A stretch of DNA of 28,242 bases, taken from positions 3,680-31,921 of the forward strand of contig PLXT01000016.1 in assembly GCA_003151535.1 (NCBI GenBank), written 5' to 3'. The notes beneath the pieces are model-generated. The model searched no databases. It saw only the letters and a program-made list of their open reading frames with translations, and was not told the DNA's origin. The position numbers and the translations under genes are program-made. Positions within the stretch are counted from its first letter, which is position 1, and the number at the start of each line of letters is the position of its first letter. Source of the stretch: Methanobacterium sp. Its GTDB lineage: Archaea; Methanobacteriota; Methanobacteria; Methanobacteriales; Methanobacteriaceae. Positions 15,104 through 21,164 of this stretch are shown one piece after another.

Positions 15104-15985
15104 TTAAAGATAATATGATCCATCTATTATTTCTTCCAAATTCCCCAGTATTTTGGTTAATTTTTCATTAGCAATGATATCATTTAATTCATATAGTTCA
15201 TCAATAATATCTTCAAATTTTTTTGTTTTACACTTTTCATTTTGCAATTCATATTTCAAATCATAATAATATTCTTGGGGTATCGTTTGGAGTTTAAATT
15301 TTTCTATGCTTAAATCTTCAACCGCTTCCAAATATTCTTCTCTCATCAAGAACAAGTCATTTTCCCATTCTGCTTGATTTCCTAAAAACCAGTTTATCTC
15401 ATATGGAGATAGACCGTTTTCTTGGAGTTTAGATACAAAATATTTCTGTAGTGAATGAGCTTTGAAGTGTAGAGATTTTTCCGATTTTTTAATTCCAAAA
15501 TTTTCAAACAACACTTCTTCTCCATTAATAAGACCGTTTTTTGGTTGTCTTTGAATTAAATAATCTAATATAGCTTTAACACTTTCATTAGTTGAAAATG
15601 TGTAATATTCATTTCCTGTTTTTTGTTTCTTGAGAAACCAAGTTCCGATTATATTTTTATGGTAATAATATTCAAGGTATTCCAAATTTTCTGCGATTTT
15701 AATCATATCAGATTTTTCCACATCCTCACCCCATAGTGCAGCAGAACAAAAATCTTTAACTGTTAAGCTACTAATTTCCTCTTTACCCATCCCGGAACTG
15801 GACATGAGTAGGATGATAGCTCGTTCTTCTAAATTGGAATTTTGAAGTTCTTTTCTTATGTCAGATTTAGATGGAACAGAATCATCTTCAGCTGGCCTAT
15901 CTCCAAAAGTTGCACCTTGCATGTCAGATGGAACAGAATCATCTTCAGTATTAAGTAATAAGATTTCTTTCGTGTAATTTTTCAT
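15104..15985 (-). CDS. Tyrosine-recombinase-like paralogue lacking catalytic residues
   Basis: 293 residues. Residues 55-225 follow the catalytic fold of the integrase at 19268-20497: IILLMSSSGMG, IGTWFLKKQKTGNEYYTF, AHSLQKYFVSKL, INWFLGN, then EEYLEAVEDLSIE. The key positions are lost: the box-I arginine is Gly67, the HxxR arginine is Gln180, the LGH histidine is Asn203, and the position of the tyrosine nucleophile is Phe212. The DNA-binding N-terminal domain is replaced by a short linker with 1.5 copies of an acidic repeat (GATFGDRPAEDDSVPS). The C-terminal 65 residues are helical and charged, perhaps a coiled coil. The ATG at 15985 follows GGAGGT at ideal distance; the 5 codons before it are not needed. 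It may act as a DNA-binding or inhibitor form of the recombinase, or be drifting; the sequence does not decide. Confidence 0.7.
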   Translation of the reverse strand: MKNYTKEILLLNTEDDSVPSDMQGATFGDRPAEDDSVPSKSDIRKELQNSNLEERAIILLMSSSGMGKEEISSLTVKDFCSAALWGEDVEKSDMIKIAENLEYLEYYYHKNIIGTWFLKKQKTGNEYYTFSTNESVKAILDYLIQRQPKNGLINGEEVLFENFGIKKSEKSLHFKAHSLQKYFVSKLQENGLSPYEINWFLGNQAEWENDLFLMREEYLEAVEDLSIEKFKLQTIPQEYYYDLKYELQNEKCKTKKFEDIIDELYELNDIIANEKLTKILGNLEEIIDGSYYL

Positions 15986-15996
15986 ATTTAACCTCC

Positions 15997-16044
15997 TCAA
16001 TTGTCGTATTCTTCAGTAACATCGATTCCTTCAATCTGTAATGG
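15997..16044 (-). pseudogene. Decayed copy of the conserved small ORF
   Basis: The minus frame reads PLQIEGIDVTEEYDN and a stop, the same ending as the intact small genes (LEIEGIDVNEEY), but with an internal deletion that removes about six codons, and with a TAA upstream. Its tail still provides the GGAGGT that serves the next gene. An isolated strong GGAGGAGGTGAT near 16138-16149 (minus) has no matching open gene. The rest of 16045-16187 holds nothing that I recognise. Confidence 0.6.
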
Positions 16045-16187
16045 TTACCTGATATTCGATTAACATCTTCGTCATCACCTAAAAGACATCTGACTTTAAA
16101 ACAGCTTTAAGATCGACCATATAGCTGGTTTTATTCCAATCACCTCCTCCACAATACTAATAACTTCAAGTTGTATGCTATAAATGA

Positions 16188-16442
16188 CTAAACTATCTTT
16201 CTAACTGCTTCTACAATTCCCTCGTAATTTTTGATAATTAATTTTTGAGTACTTATGATTTCTTCCTGTTTTCTCGATATTTCCGACTTTACATTTTGTA
16301 AGTTAATTAACAAACAGAACTCTCCAAATTTCAAGTCCATAACTTGTTCTGGTTGCATACCACTAAACGTAAGCATTCTTGCTTTATCTTCAAAATGAGA
16401 TTCTATTAATCCTATATCCACCTTTTCATCACATTCTATCAT
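16188..16442 (-). CDS. Truncated recombinase-like small protein with coiled coil
   Basis: 84 residues. The middle (KARMLTFSGMQPEQVMDLKF, then GEFC) matches the box-I helix region of the neighbouring recombinase-like proteins (RAIILLMSSSGMGSGDIRGL, then TFGDF). The rest of the catalytic domain is absent and a helical, charged tail (VKSEISRKQEEIISTQKL) replaces it. GGAAGG lies before the ATG at 16442; this ribosome binding site sits in the end of the small gene upstream, whose stop is one base before this start, so translation is probably coupled. It reads as the stump of a third recombinase cassette. Whether the product is used is unknown. Confidence 0.55.
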   Translation of the reverse strand: MIECDEKVDIGLIESHFEDKARMLTFSGMQPEQVMDLKFGEFCLLINLQNVKSEISRKQEEIISTQKLIIKNYEGIVEAVRKIV

Positions 16443-16443
16443 A

Positions 16444-16599
16444 TTATCTACCTTCCTTTCTGCGATATTCTTCATTAACATCAATTCCTTCAATTTCCAA
16501 GTATTTTTTGATCATTTCTAACGGTATCTTGTGAGTCATCACTCGTTTGAAACTGTTATATGCTTCTTTAAATAATTCATTCAACTCTCCTAACATCAT
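16444..16599 (-). CDS. Conserved small protein of the recombinase cassette (51 aa)
   Basis: Reads MMLGELNELFKEAYNSFKRV, then MTHKIPLEMIKKYLEIEGID, then VNEEYRRKEGR. It is highly similar to the 47-residue product at 17714-17857, sharing PLEMIK-YLEIEGIDVNEEY. It is helical and charged, with no cysteines or membrane segment. GGAG stands 8 bases before the first ATG. It precedes a truncated recombinase-like gene by one base, and its paralogue precedes a longer recombinase-like gene by two. The constant pairing suggests a partner, accessory or leader role. I do not recognise the family. Confidence 0.7.
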   Translation of the reverse strand: MMLGELNELFKEAYNSFKRVMTHKIPLEMIKKYLEIEGIDVNEEYRRKEGR

Positions 16600-16643
16600 T
16601 TATCGACTCCTGACACTCTAACAACCAATTTATAGTCCAAATT

Positions 16644-17711
16644 TCAATTGATATCTACTTCTTCGTGTAATCCCGGATTATACCCATCATTTACAATACT
16701 CAACTCTTCAACCACTCCCAAATATTCTTCTTTCAAGGTTGATGGCTCAAATTGGAAATATTTGGCATTAATACCGTTTTTATCATGTCCTAAAAAACAA
16801 TTAATTATTATTTGTGATATACCATTTTTGAGTAATGTAGACACAAAATATTTTCTAAGTGCATGAGATTTTAAGTACCTTTGTCTTCCTGAGAATCCTA
16901 AGATGGCTGTATCATTGATCATCTGAAAATTTTTCGTAAAAGAAATCGCCGAAATTTCTTTCCCGCAATTTTCAAATAACACATCTCCTCTAATTAGGGT
17001 TATGTCATCTTTTAATTCTCTTTCGTGTAAATAAGATATTATAGCCATGATACTCTGCCGAGTTGAAAATGTGTAGTAACTCTTTCCAGTTTTTTCATTG
17101 TGGATACTCCAAGTTCCTACAAGATTTTCATAATCCTCCATCATAGCACCGATTTGAACTGAATTAAATATATAATCGCCTATATAATCACTTATAGCAT
17201 CTATAAAATCTCCAAACGTTAGTCCACGGATATCTCCTGAACCCATACCTGAACTGGACATGAGTAGGATGATAGCCCTATATTTAAGATCGCATTGTTG
17301 AAGTGCTTTACATATATTCTCTTCAGATGGAACAGAATCATCTTCAGCTGGCCCATCTCCAAAAGTTGCACCTAGTATTTCAGATGGAACAGAATCATCT
17401 TCAGCTGGCCCATCTCCAAAAGTTGCACCTAGTATATTACAAGAGTCTATTTCCATTTCTGCATGGATCTCAGAACTATCTTCCCGGTCAATATGGAGTT
17501 CAGAGATGAGTTCGGCAAAATTCAGGAGATCAGAGGATTCATTATTCATTGTGGTTGAACACATAAAACCTTGAACCCTGTAACATTCATCCCCTATATC
17601 ATCATGAACTTTACAAATAAATATTTGATTTGTCTTATCTGCCTTAGAATCATTATTTAAAGTATCTTCTTCAGTATTAAGTAATAATAGCCCTTTCGTG
17701 TAATTTCCCAT
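16644..17711 (-). CDS. Tyrosine-recombinase-like protein with acidic tandem-repeat N-terminus
   Basis: 355 residues. Residues 145-335 form the catalytic domain: IILLMSSSGMG, VGTWSIHNEKTG with Lys207, H283-A-L-R286, LGH (H309) and Y318, nine residues after that histidine as in active integrases. As in the other family members here, the box-I arginine is Gly157. The core-binding N-terminal domain is missing. In its place is an acidic region with two exact 19-residue repeats, ILGATFGDGPAEDDSVPSE, at 93-111 and 112-130. GGAGGT before the ATG sits in the tail of the small gene upstream, two bases away. The gene lies in a leftward operon after the ribbon-helix-helix regulator. It could be a recombinase that depends on another protein for DNA binding, or a regulator; strand-exchange activity is uncertain. 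Confidence 0.7.
   Translation of the reverse strand: MGNYTKGLLLLNTEEDTLNNDSKADKTNQIFICKVHDDIGDECYRVQGFMCSTTMNNESSDLLNFAELISELHIDREDSSEIHAEMEIDSCNILGATFGDGPAEDDSVPSEILGATFGDGPAEDDSVPSEENICKALQQCDLKYRAIILLMSSSGMGSGDIRGLTFGDFIDAISDYIGDYIFNSVQIGAMMEDYENLVGTWSIHNEKTGKSYYTFSTRQSIMAIISYLHERELKDDITLIRGDVLFENCGKEISAISFTKNFQMINDTAILGFSGRQRYLKSHALRKYFVSTLLKNGISQIIINCFLGHDKNGINAKYFQFEPSTLKEEYLGVVEELSIVNDGYNPGLHEEVDIN
17323..17436 (-). repeat. 57-bp tandem repeat, two copies
   Basis: 17323-17379 and 17380-17436 are near identical (last base differs). Each encodes the 19-residue acidic unit of the recombinase-like protein. A related 1.5-copy version lies at about 15868-15947 in the paralogue, so the repeat predates the split of the two genes and has since changed copy number. 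Confidence 0.85.
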
Positions 17712-17713
17712 AT

Positions 17714-17857
17714 TTAACCTCCTTTATTGCTGTATTCTTCATTAACATCAATTCCTTCAATTTCTAGGTATTCTTTGATCATTTCCAACGGTATATCGTC
17801 ACGTCCCTGGAAACTGTGATAAGCTTTTTTAAGTAAAGTATTAAATTCATCTGACAT
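17714..17857 (-). CDS. Conserved small protein of the recombinase cassette (47 aa)
   Basis: Reads MSDEFNTLLKKAYHSFQGRD, then DIPLEMIKEYLEIEGIDVNE, then EYSNKGG. It has a strong ribosome binding site (AAGGAGTGATAAA before the ATG), which overlaps the stop region of the ribbon-helix-helix gene four bases upstream. Its own last codons form the GGAGGT that serves the recombinase-like gene two bases downstream, so the three genes should be translated as a coupled set. It is predicted to be all helical. Paralogues: 16444-16599 (intact), 15997-16044 and 14820-14867 (relics). Function unknown to me. Confidence 0.75.
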   Translation of the reverse strand: MSDEFNTLLKKAYHSFQGRDDIPLEMIKEYLEIEGIDVNEEYSNKGG

Positions 17858-17861
17858 TTTA

Positions 17862-18011
17862 TCACTCCTTATTTAATTCCTTACTTTTTAGTTCGTTTTT
17901 AATTGCATATTGGACAAATTCACTGAATGTAGTAAATTCTCCCTCTTCTATTCTTTTCTGGATCTTGGATAGGTCTTCTAATTCCAATGAACAAGTTTTA
18001 GATACTCTCAA
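17862..18011 (-). CDS. Ribbon-helix-helix (CopG/Arc-like) regulator
   Basis: About 49 residues: LRVSKTCSLELEDLSKIQKR, then IEEGEFTTFSEFVQYAIKNE, then LKSKELNKE. A basic N-terminal strand (RVSKTC) followed by two helices with a turn between them (EGEFTTFSEFVQYAI) is the ribbon-helix-helix plan; such proteins are dimeric DNA-binding repressors. I prefer the TTG at 18011 because GGAGATG lies about 8 bases before it. The ATG at 18020 would add MIN, but GGAG directly abuts it. It is the first gene of the leftward recombinase-cassette operon and divergent from the 363-residue gene. The intergenic dyad at 18045-18069 is a candidate operator. Confidence 0.7.
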   Translation of the reverse strand: MRVSKTCSLELEDLSKIQKRIEEGEFTTFSEFVQYAIKNELKSKELNKE

Positions 18012-18044
18012 ATTAATCATCTCCTTTAGTTTATTAATTCAAGT

Positions 18045-18069
18045 AATGTTATCCCATGACATTAACATT
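18045..18069. promoter_or_regulatory. Inverted repeat between divergent genes, candidate operator
   Basis: AATGTTA (18045-18051) and TAACATT (18063-18069) are perfect reverse complements 11 bases apart, in the 100-bp gap between the ribbon-helix-helix gene and the divergent gene at 18124. Arms about one and a half helical turns apart would suit a dimeric repressor. Binding is inference. Confidence 0.4.
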
Positions 18070-18123
18070 TATTAACAACAAAACCCAAAATAATCCCATA
18101 GAAGAATAAATGTTGGAGATCTT

Positions 18124-19215
18124 ATGACATTAAAAGAATTATACAAGTCAAAAATTGAAAAGTGCCTTAAAGAATCATCCCATAGTATAAAAAACCTCAA
18201 AGACAATAAATATATTAATAAACCTAAATGGAGTGAACATTCATTTTATGAAGCAGTAATGGAATTATTAAACGAAAACGCTATTGCAATATTAGGATAC
18301 GATTTCCCTGATCATATCCCGGATAAAGATAGGAGACAATCATTTAAGCAAGATTGGGTGATATTGGATTGGATCAAATCAGAACAAATACAAATACTTG
18401 CATTGTTAAATCAGATGGATTCAAATGACATTTCAAAAAGAGAAAGCGCAAAGACTAAACTTAAAAACACTTTTAAAAAGAAATTCGAACAATATCAAAA
18501 GCAAGATAGAGATTTCTATGATAATGTACGTGCAAAGGTTGTATCATTACCCCTCAATGAAGGGATAAAATGTGCTGAAGATGATTTGGATAGAAGTTTA
18601 AATTTATATATAGGTCCAAGCCATAGCCCATTTGTATCTAATTTAGACAGAGTGTTTATGGGAGCATTCCAAAAGGAATATGATCCACGTCATAGTCATC
18701 GTGCATATTCTGTGATTATAACTGGTTTAAAGAAGGAAATAAAAATGCATAAAGAACAGTTCAATAAGTATCCAAATTCTGTCTTATGGCAGCTTAAAGG
18801 GTTAACATTAGATGAATTTAATAAAATTAGTAAATTTGATCAAAAAGAAAAAAATATAATTATAGGTGACGAAACTCGAAAATTCACTTTATACAATGCT
18901 GAGACTTCTTATACCTCAGAACAGTATTTAAATGAATTAAATATTTCTGAACCAATAACAAAGTCGTTGGACGAAACTAACAGGATATTTCATAGGATAT
19001 TGTTTTTTGTAAATACACATGAAAATTACAAGTTCTTGAAACAGACCTTTGCGTTAGCTTTGAGTGATGAACAAGATTCTATGGAATTTTTTAAACTTTT
19101 CATGAACTATACTACCCCACCACTTAAAAAATTTAAAAATGTATTAGGTATAAAAGATGATATTGCCGTAAATTATAATAATAAGTGGGTTGATGAACCA
19201 GATTTGGCTATGTAA
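18124..19215 (+). CDS. Protein of unknown function (363 aa)
   Basis: I do not recognise this protein. It is soluble, lysine-rich and mostly helical, with no signal peptide, membrane segment or P-loop. Notable stretches are a helical N-terminus (KELYKSKIEKCLKESSHSIK), DKDRRQSFKQDWVILDWIKS, a highly charged helix KRESAKTKLKNTFKKKFEQY, and a middle part with YIGPSHSP and DPRHSHRAYSVIITGLKKE. Histidines cluster at HSP and RHSHR but form no motif I can name. GGAG lies 8 bases before the ATG. It stands alone, divergent from the ribbon-helix-helix operon and convergent with the integrase, from which a hairpin separates it. Cargo of the mobile element (defence or replication) is possible but unsupported. 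Confidence 0.6.
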   Translation: MTLKELYKSKIEKCLKESSHSIKNLKDNKYINKPKWSEHSFYEAVMELLNENAIAILGYDFPDHIPDKDRRQSFKQDWVILDWIKSEQIQILALLNQMDSNDISKRESAKTKLKNTFKKKFEQYQKQDRDFYDNVRAKVVSLPLNEGIKCAEDDLDRSLNLYIGPSHSPFVSNLDRVFMGAFQKEYDPRHSHRAYSVIITGLKKEIKMHKEQFNKYPNSVLWQLKGLTLDEFNKISKFDQKEKNIIIGDETRKFTLYNAETSYTSEQYLNELNISEPITKSLDETNRIFHRILFFVNTHENYKFLKQTFALALSDEQDSMEFFKLFMNYTTPPLKKFKNVLGIKDDIAVNYNNKWVDEPDLAM

Positions 19216-19237
19216 GGAGATCAATAGTTAATTCTTC

Positions 19238-19268
19238 AGATGATACAAAATTAAAAATGGTATCATCT
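19238..19268. terminator. Hairpin between convergent genes
   Basis: AGATGATAC (19238-19246) pairs perfectly with GTATCATCT (19260-19268). An outer pair, AAGGAG (19214-19219) and CTCCTT (19271-19276), could extend it, with a T-run after it on the plus strand. It sits at the ends of the convergent gene at 18124 and integrase gene, and fits a terminator for the rightward transcript and possibly both. Confidence 0.55.
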
Positions 19269-20497
19269 TACTCCTTTTTAAGGTCTTTCTCTAATTCTTT
19301 GCTTAAAAAGTTCTGTACTATAGCTTCAAGCTTATCTACTTTTTCCTTAGTTTGTTTCTGTTCCTGTAATTCCTGTTCTAATTGACTTATACGTCTTTGG
19401 TTTTCAACTTCAGAACTTTTTAAAGCTTCCAATTTTTTTATATCTTCAGTTTCTAGGTGTCTTATTTCAACTGCTTCAATAGATAAATCTTTTATGCAAG
19501 TAAGATACTGGTCTTTTAAAGTATCTATATCTGATTTAAAATAAGCTTCTGTAATGGGGTCTATTTTGTGTCCTAAGAACCAATCTACAGTTAATTGTTG
19601 TAGTTTCTGTTTATAGAGTGTTGTTGCAAATAATTTTCTAAGTGTATGACTATGAAAGAATCGATTCCTTCCTACCCTACCATACCCTAGTTCATCATTT
19701 ATTCTAGCAAATTTCATATTTAAAGTACCATAAGTTAATCCAGTATTTGAATTTCTTGCAATTCTAAATAAAGGACTTTCAAGATCTTTAGGTGGACTTT
19801 GAATTAAATATTCTAAAATATATATAATGGATTCTGGACTACTAAATGTTACATAATCCATATTAGTCTTTTTTCGTCTTACATTCCAAGTTCCAATAAT
19901 TAAGTTATCTTGTAATTTAATTTCTAGTAGTTTATTTCTCAATACCTCTACATCAACCATCTTATTTATTGGTATATCTAAGTAGATCTTGATAGAATTT
20001 AAAAAATCACTATAATTTAAGCTCAGAACTTCTCCTGCACCCATACCTGATGACAACATTAATGTAATTATTGCACTATACTTTCTATTGCACAATTTCA
20101 ATATTTCTCGTACATGTTCAAAAGTTGGGATGTCACTTATAGTTTGTCTCTCAGATGGTTTTTTTCTAATAATGATATGTGGTAATTCAATTTGGAATTC
20201 ATGATAAAAAGATCTGATTGTTGTCATCATTTTAGATATGTTATGGGGACTGTAATTTTTTTCTGCTGCTAAATACTGTTTAAAACTCAATAAATGATCT
20301 TTTATGGCACGTTTACGCATCATTATACGATCATACTCTTCTTTCTCTGCTTCTTCAATAAATTCATAAGGTTTAAGATGTATATGTTCACTATATGCAT
20401 TTATGGTAAACAGATATGATCTGATTGTGCTTGGTTGCAGATCTCTATTCAAAAGAAATTCTTTTATAGTGGGATCATCATTAATAGTTTTATTCAT
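19268..20497 (-). CDS. Tyrosine recombinase / integrase of the element
   Basis: 409 residues, usual integrase length plus a tail. About 8-110 form a SAM-like core-binding domain (PSTIRSYLFTINAYSEHI...). About 135-335 form the catalytic domain: IITLMLSSGMGAGEVLSL, IGTWNVRRKKTNMDYVTF with Lys210 a likely beta-hairpin lysine, H284-T-L-R287, LGH (H310) and the nucleophile Y319. The box-I arginine, normally in G-[LQ]-R, is Gly153 here. About 340-409 form a coiled coil (EVENQRRISQLEQELQEQKQ). It would join or excise element DNA at a chromosomal site. It is the closest full-length relative of the three recombinase-like ORFs at 15-17.7 kb and probably their source. The ribosome binding site is weak. 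It lies at the right edge of the accessory region, next to the formate operon. Confidence 0.85.
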   Translation of the reverse strand: MNKTINDDPTIKEFLLNRDLQPSTIRSYLFTINAYSEHIHLKPYEFIEEAEKEEYDRIMMRKRAIKDHLLSFKQYLAAEKNYSPHNISKMMTTIRSFYHEFQIELPHIIIRKKPSERQTISDIPTFEHVREILKLCNRKYSAIITLMLSSGMGAGEVLSLNYSDFLNSIKIYLDIPINKMVDVEVLRNKLLEIKLQDNLIIGTWNVRRKKTNMDYVTFSSPESIIYILEYLIQSPPKDLESPLFRIARNSNTGLTYGTLNMKFARINDELGYGRVGRNRFFHSHTLRKLFATTLYKQKLQQLTVDWFLGHKIDPITEAYFKSDIDTLKDQYLTCIKDLSIEAVEIRHLETEDIKKLEALKSSEVENQRRISQLEQELQEQKQTKEKVDKLEAIVQNFLSKELEKDLKKE

Positions 20498-20560
20498 GTA
20501 TCTATTTCTTGATTATTGAGTATAAAAAACAATAGGTAAAACTAACAATTAAGTTAGGGG

Positions 20561-20568
20561 TATATAAA
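20561..20568 (+). promoter_or_regulatory. TATA box of the formate module
   Basis: TATATAAA, preceded by AGGGG, lies 61 bases before the nuoE-like ATG. Transcription would start near 20590 and give a 5' leader of about 40 bases, a normal archaeal layout. Assignment by position and motif only. Confidence 0.5.
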
Positions 20569-20628
20569 ATACAAAAACTATACAATAAATTTAAATCATA
20601 AATTCAATTTTATAAATGGAGAATTTTA

Positions 20629-21102
20629 ATGAGTAAAAGTTTAAATGAAATTTTATCAACTTTTAATGGGAATAAATCAGAATTAATCCCAATTTTACAA
20701 GATATACAAACTAATATAGGTTATCTACCGGAAGATTCTATTATAGAGGTATCAAAATTTACCCAAGTACCGGAAAGTGAAATATATGGTGTTGCAACAT
20801 TTTACACACAGTTTCGGTTTCTACCGGTGGGAAAAAAACATATAATGGTTTGTAAGGGAACAGCATGCCATGTTAAAGGGGCCCCTCAAATTATTGAAGG
20901 GATAGAAAGGCATCTAAATATAAAAGAGGGAGAAGTTACCTTTGATCTGGAGTATTCTCTGGAATCTGTGGGATGTTTAGGTTGCTGTGCATTGGCTCCT
21001 TGTGCAATGATAAATGAAGAAGTAGAATCTAATCTCACATTAACGGATGTTAAAAAGATATTCTCTAAAATGAAAAATAATTCTAAGGATAAAGAAAGTT
21101 AA
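20629..21102 (+). CDS. nuoE: NuoE-like [2Fe-2S] subunit of NAD(P)-linked formate dehydrogenase
   Basis: 157 residues, the normal size of the 24-kDa complex-I/HndA family. A helical N-terminus (LIPILQDIQTNIGYLPEDSI) is followed by a thioredoxin-like fold whose [2Fe-2S] ligands are C75, C80, C116 and C120 (CKGTAC, then GCLGCC). The subunit passes electrons next to the FMN site of the NuoF partner. GGAG precedes the ATG. The nuoF-like gene follows 62 bp downstream on the same strand, and fdhA lies 3.8 kb downstream. The same protein occurs in NAD(P)-reducing hydrogenases, so the formate assignment rests on the fdhA in the same locus. Confidence 0.88.
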   Translation: MSKSLNEILSTFNGNKSELIPILQDIQTNIGYLPEDSIIEVSKFTQVPESEIYGVATFYTQFRFLPVGKKHIMVCKGTACHVKGAPQIIEGIERHLNIKEGEVTFDLEYSLESVGCLGCCALAPCAMINEEVESNLTLTDVKKIFSKMKNNSKDKES

Positions 21103-21164
21103 AGATATAAATCTAATTTTTTGTACCAATTTTTTAAAAATATTAATCATCAAAGGTAAAATAA

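Larger units (their letters stand above)
10376..20497. mobile_element. Probable remnant of an integrated virus or plasmid (boundaries uncertain)
   Basis: This stretch gathers hallmark genes of an integrated element: Bro-N antirepressor pieces, a small-terminase-like protein, an AAA+ helicase-like ATPase, a ribbon-helix-helix regulator, a full-length tyrosine integrase at the right edge and several recombinase-like paralogues. Capsid, portal and large terminase genes are missing. I found no flanking tRNA and no clear attachment-site repeats, so the ends given are simply those of the outermost accessory genes. The Mrr/AlbA_2 pair at 0.7-3.1 kb may or may not belong to it. Confidence 0.5.

Noticed and set aside
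17303..17509. Plus-strand frame with an apparent peptide repeat
   Set aside because: It is the antisense reading of the 57-bp tandem repeat in the recombinase-like gene, which has the better frame and start.
10376..20600. Attachment-site direct repeats for the integrated element
   Set aside because: I looked near the integrase and at the left edge and found no convincing repeat or tRNA end.
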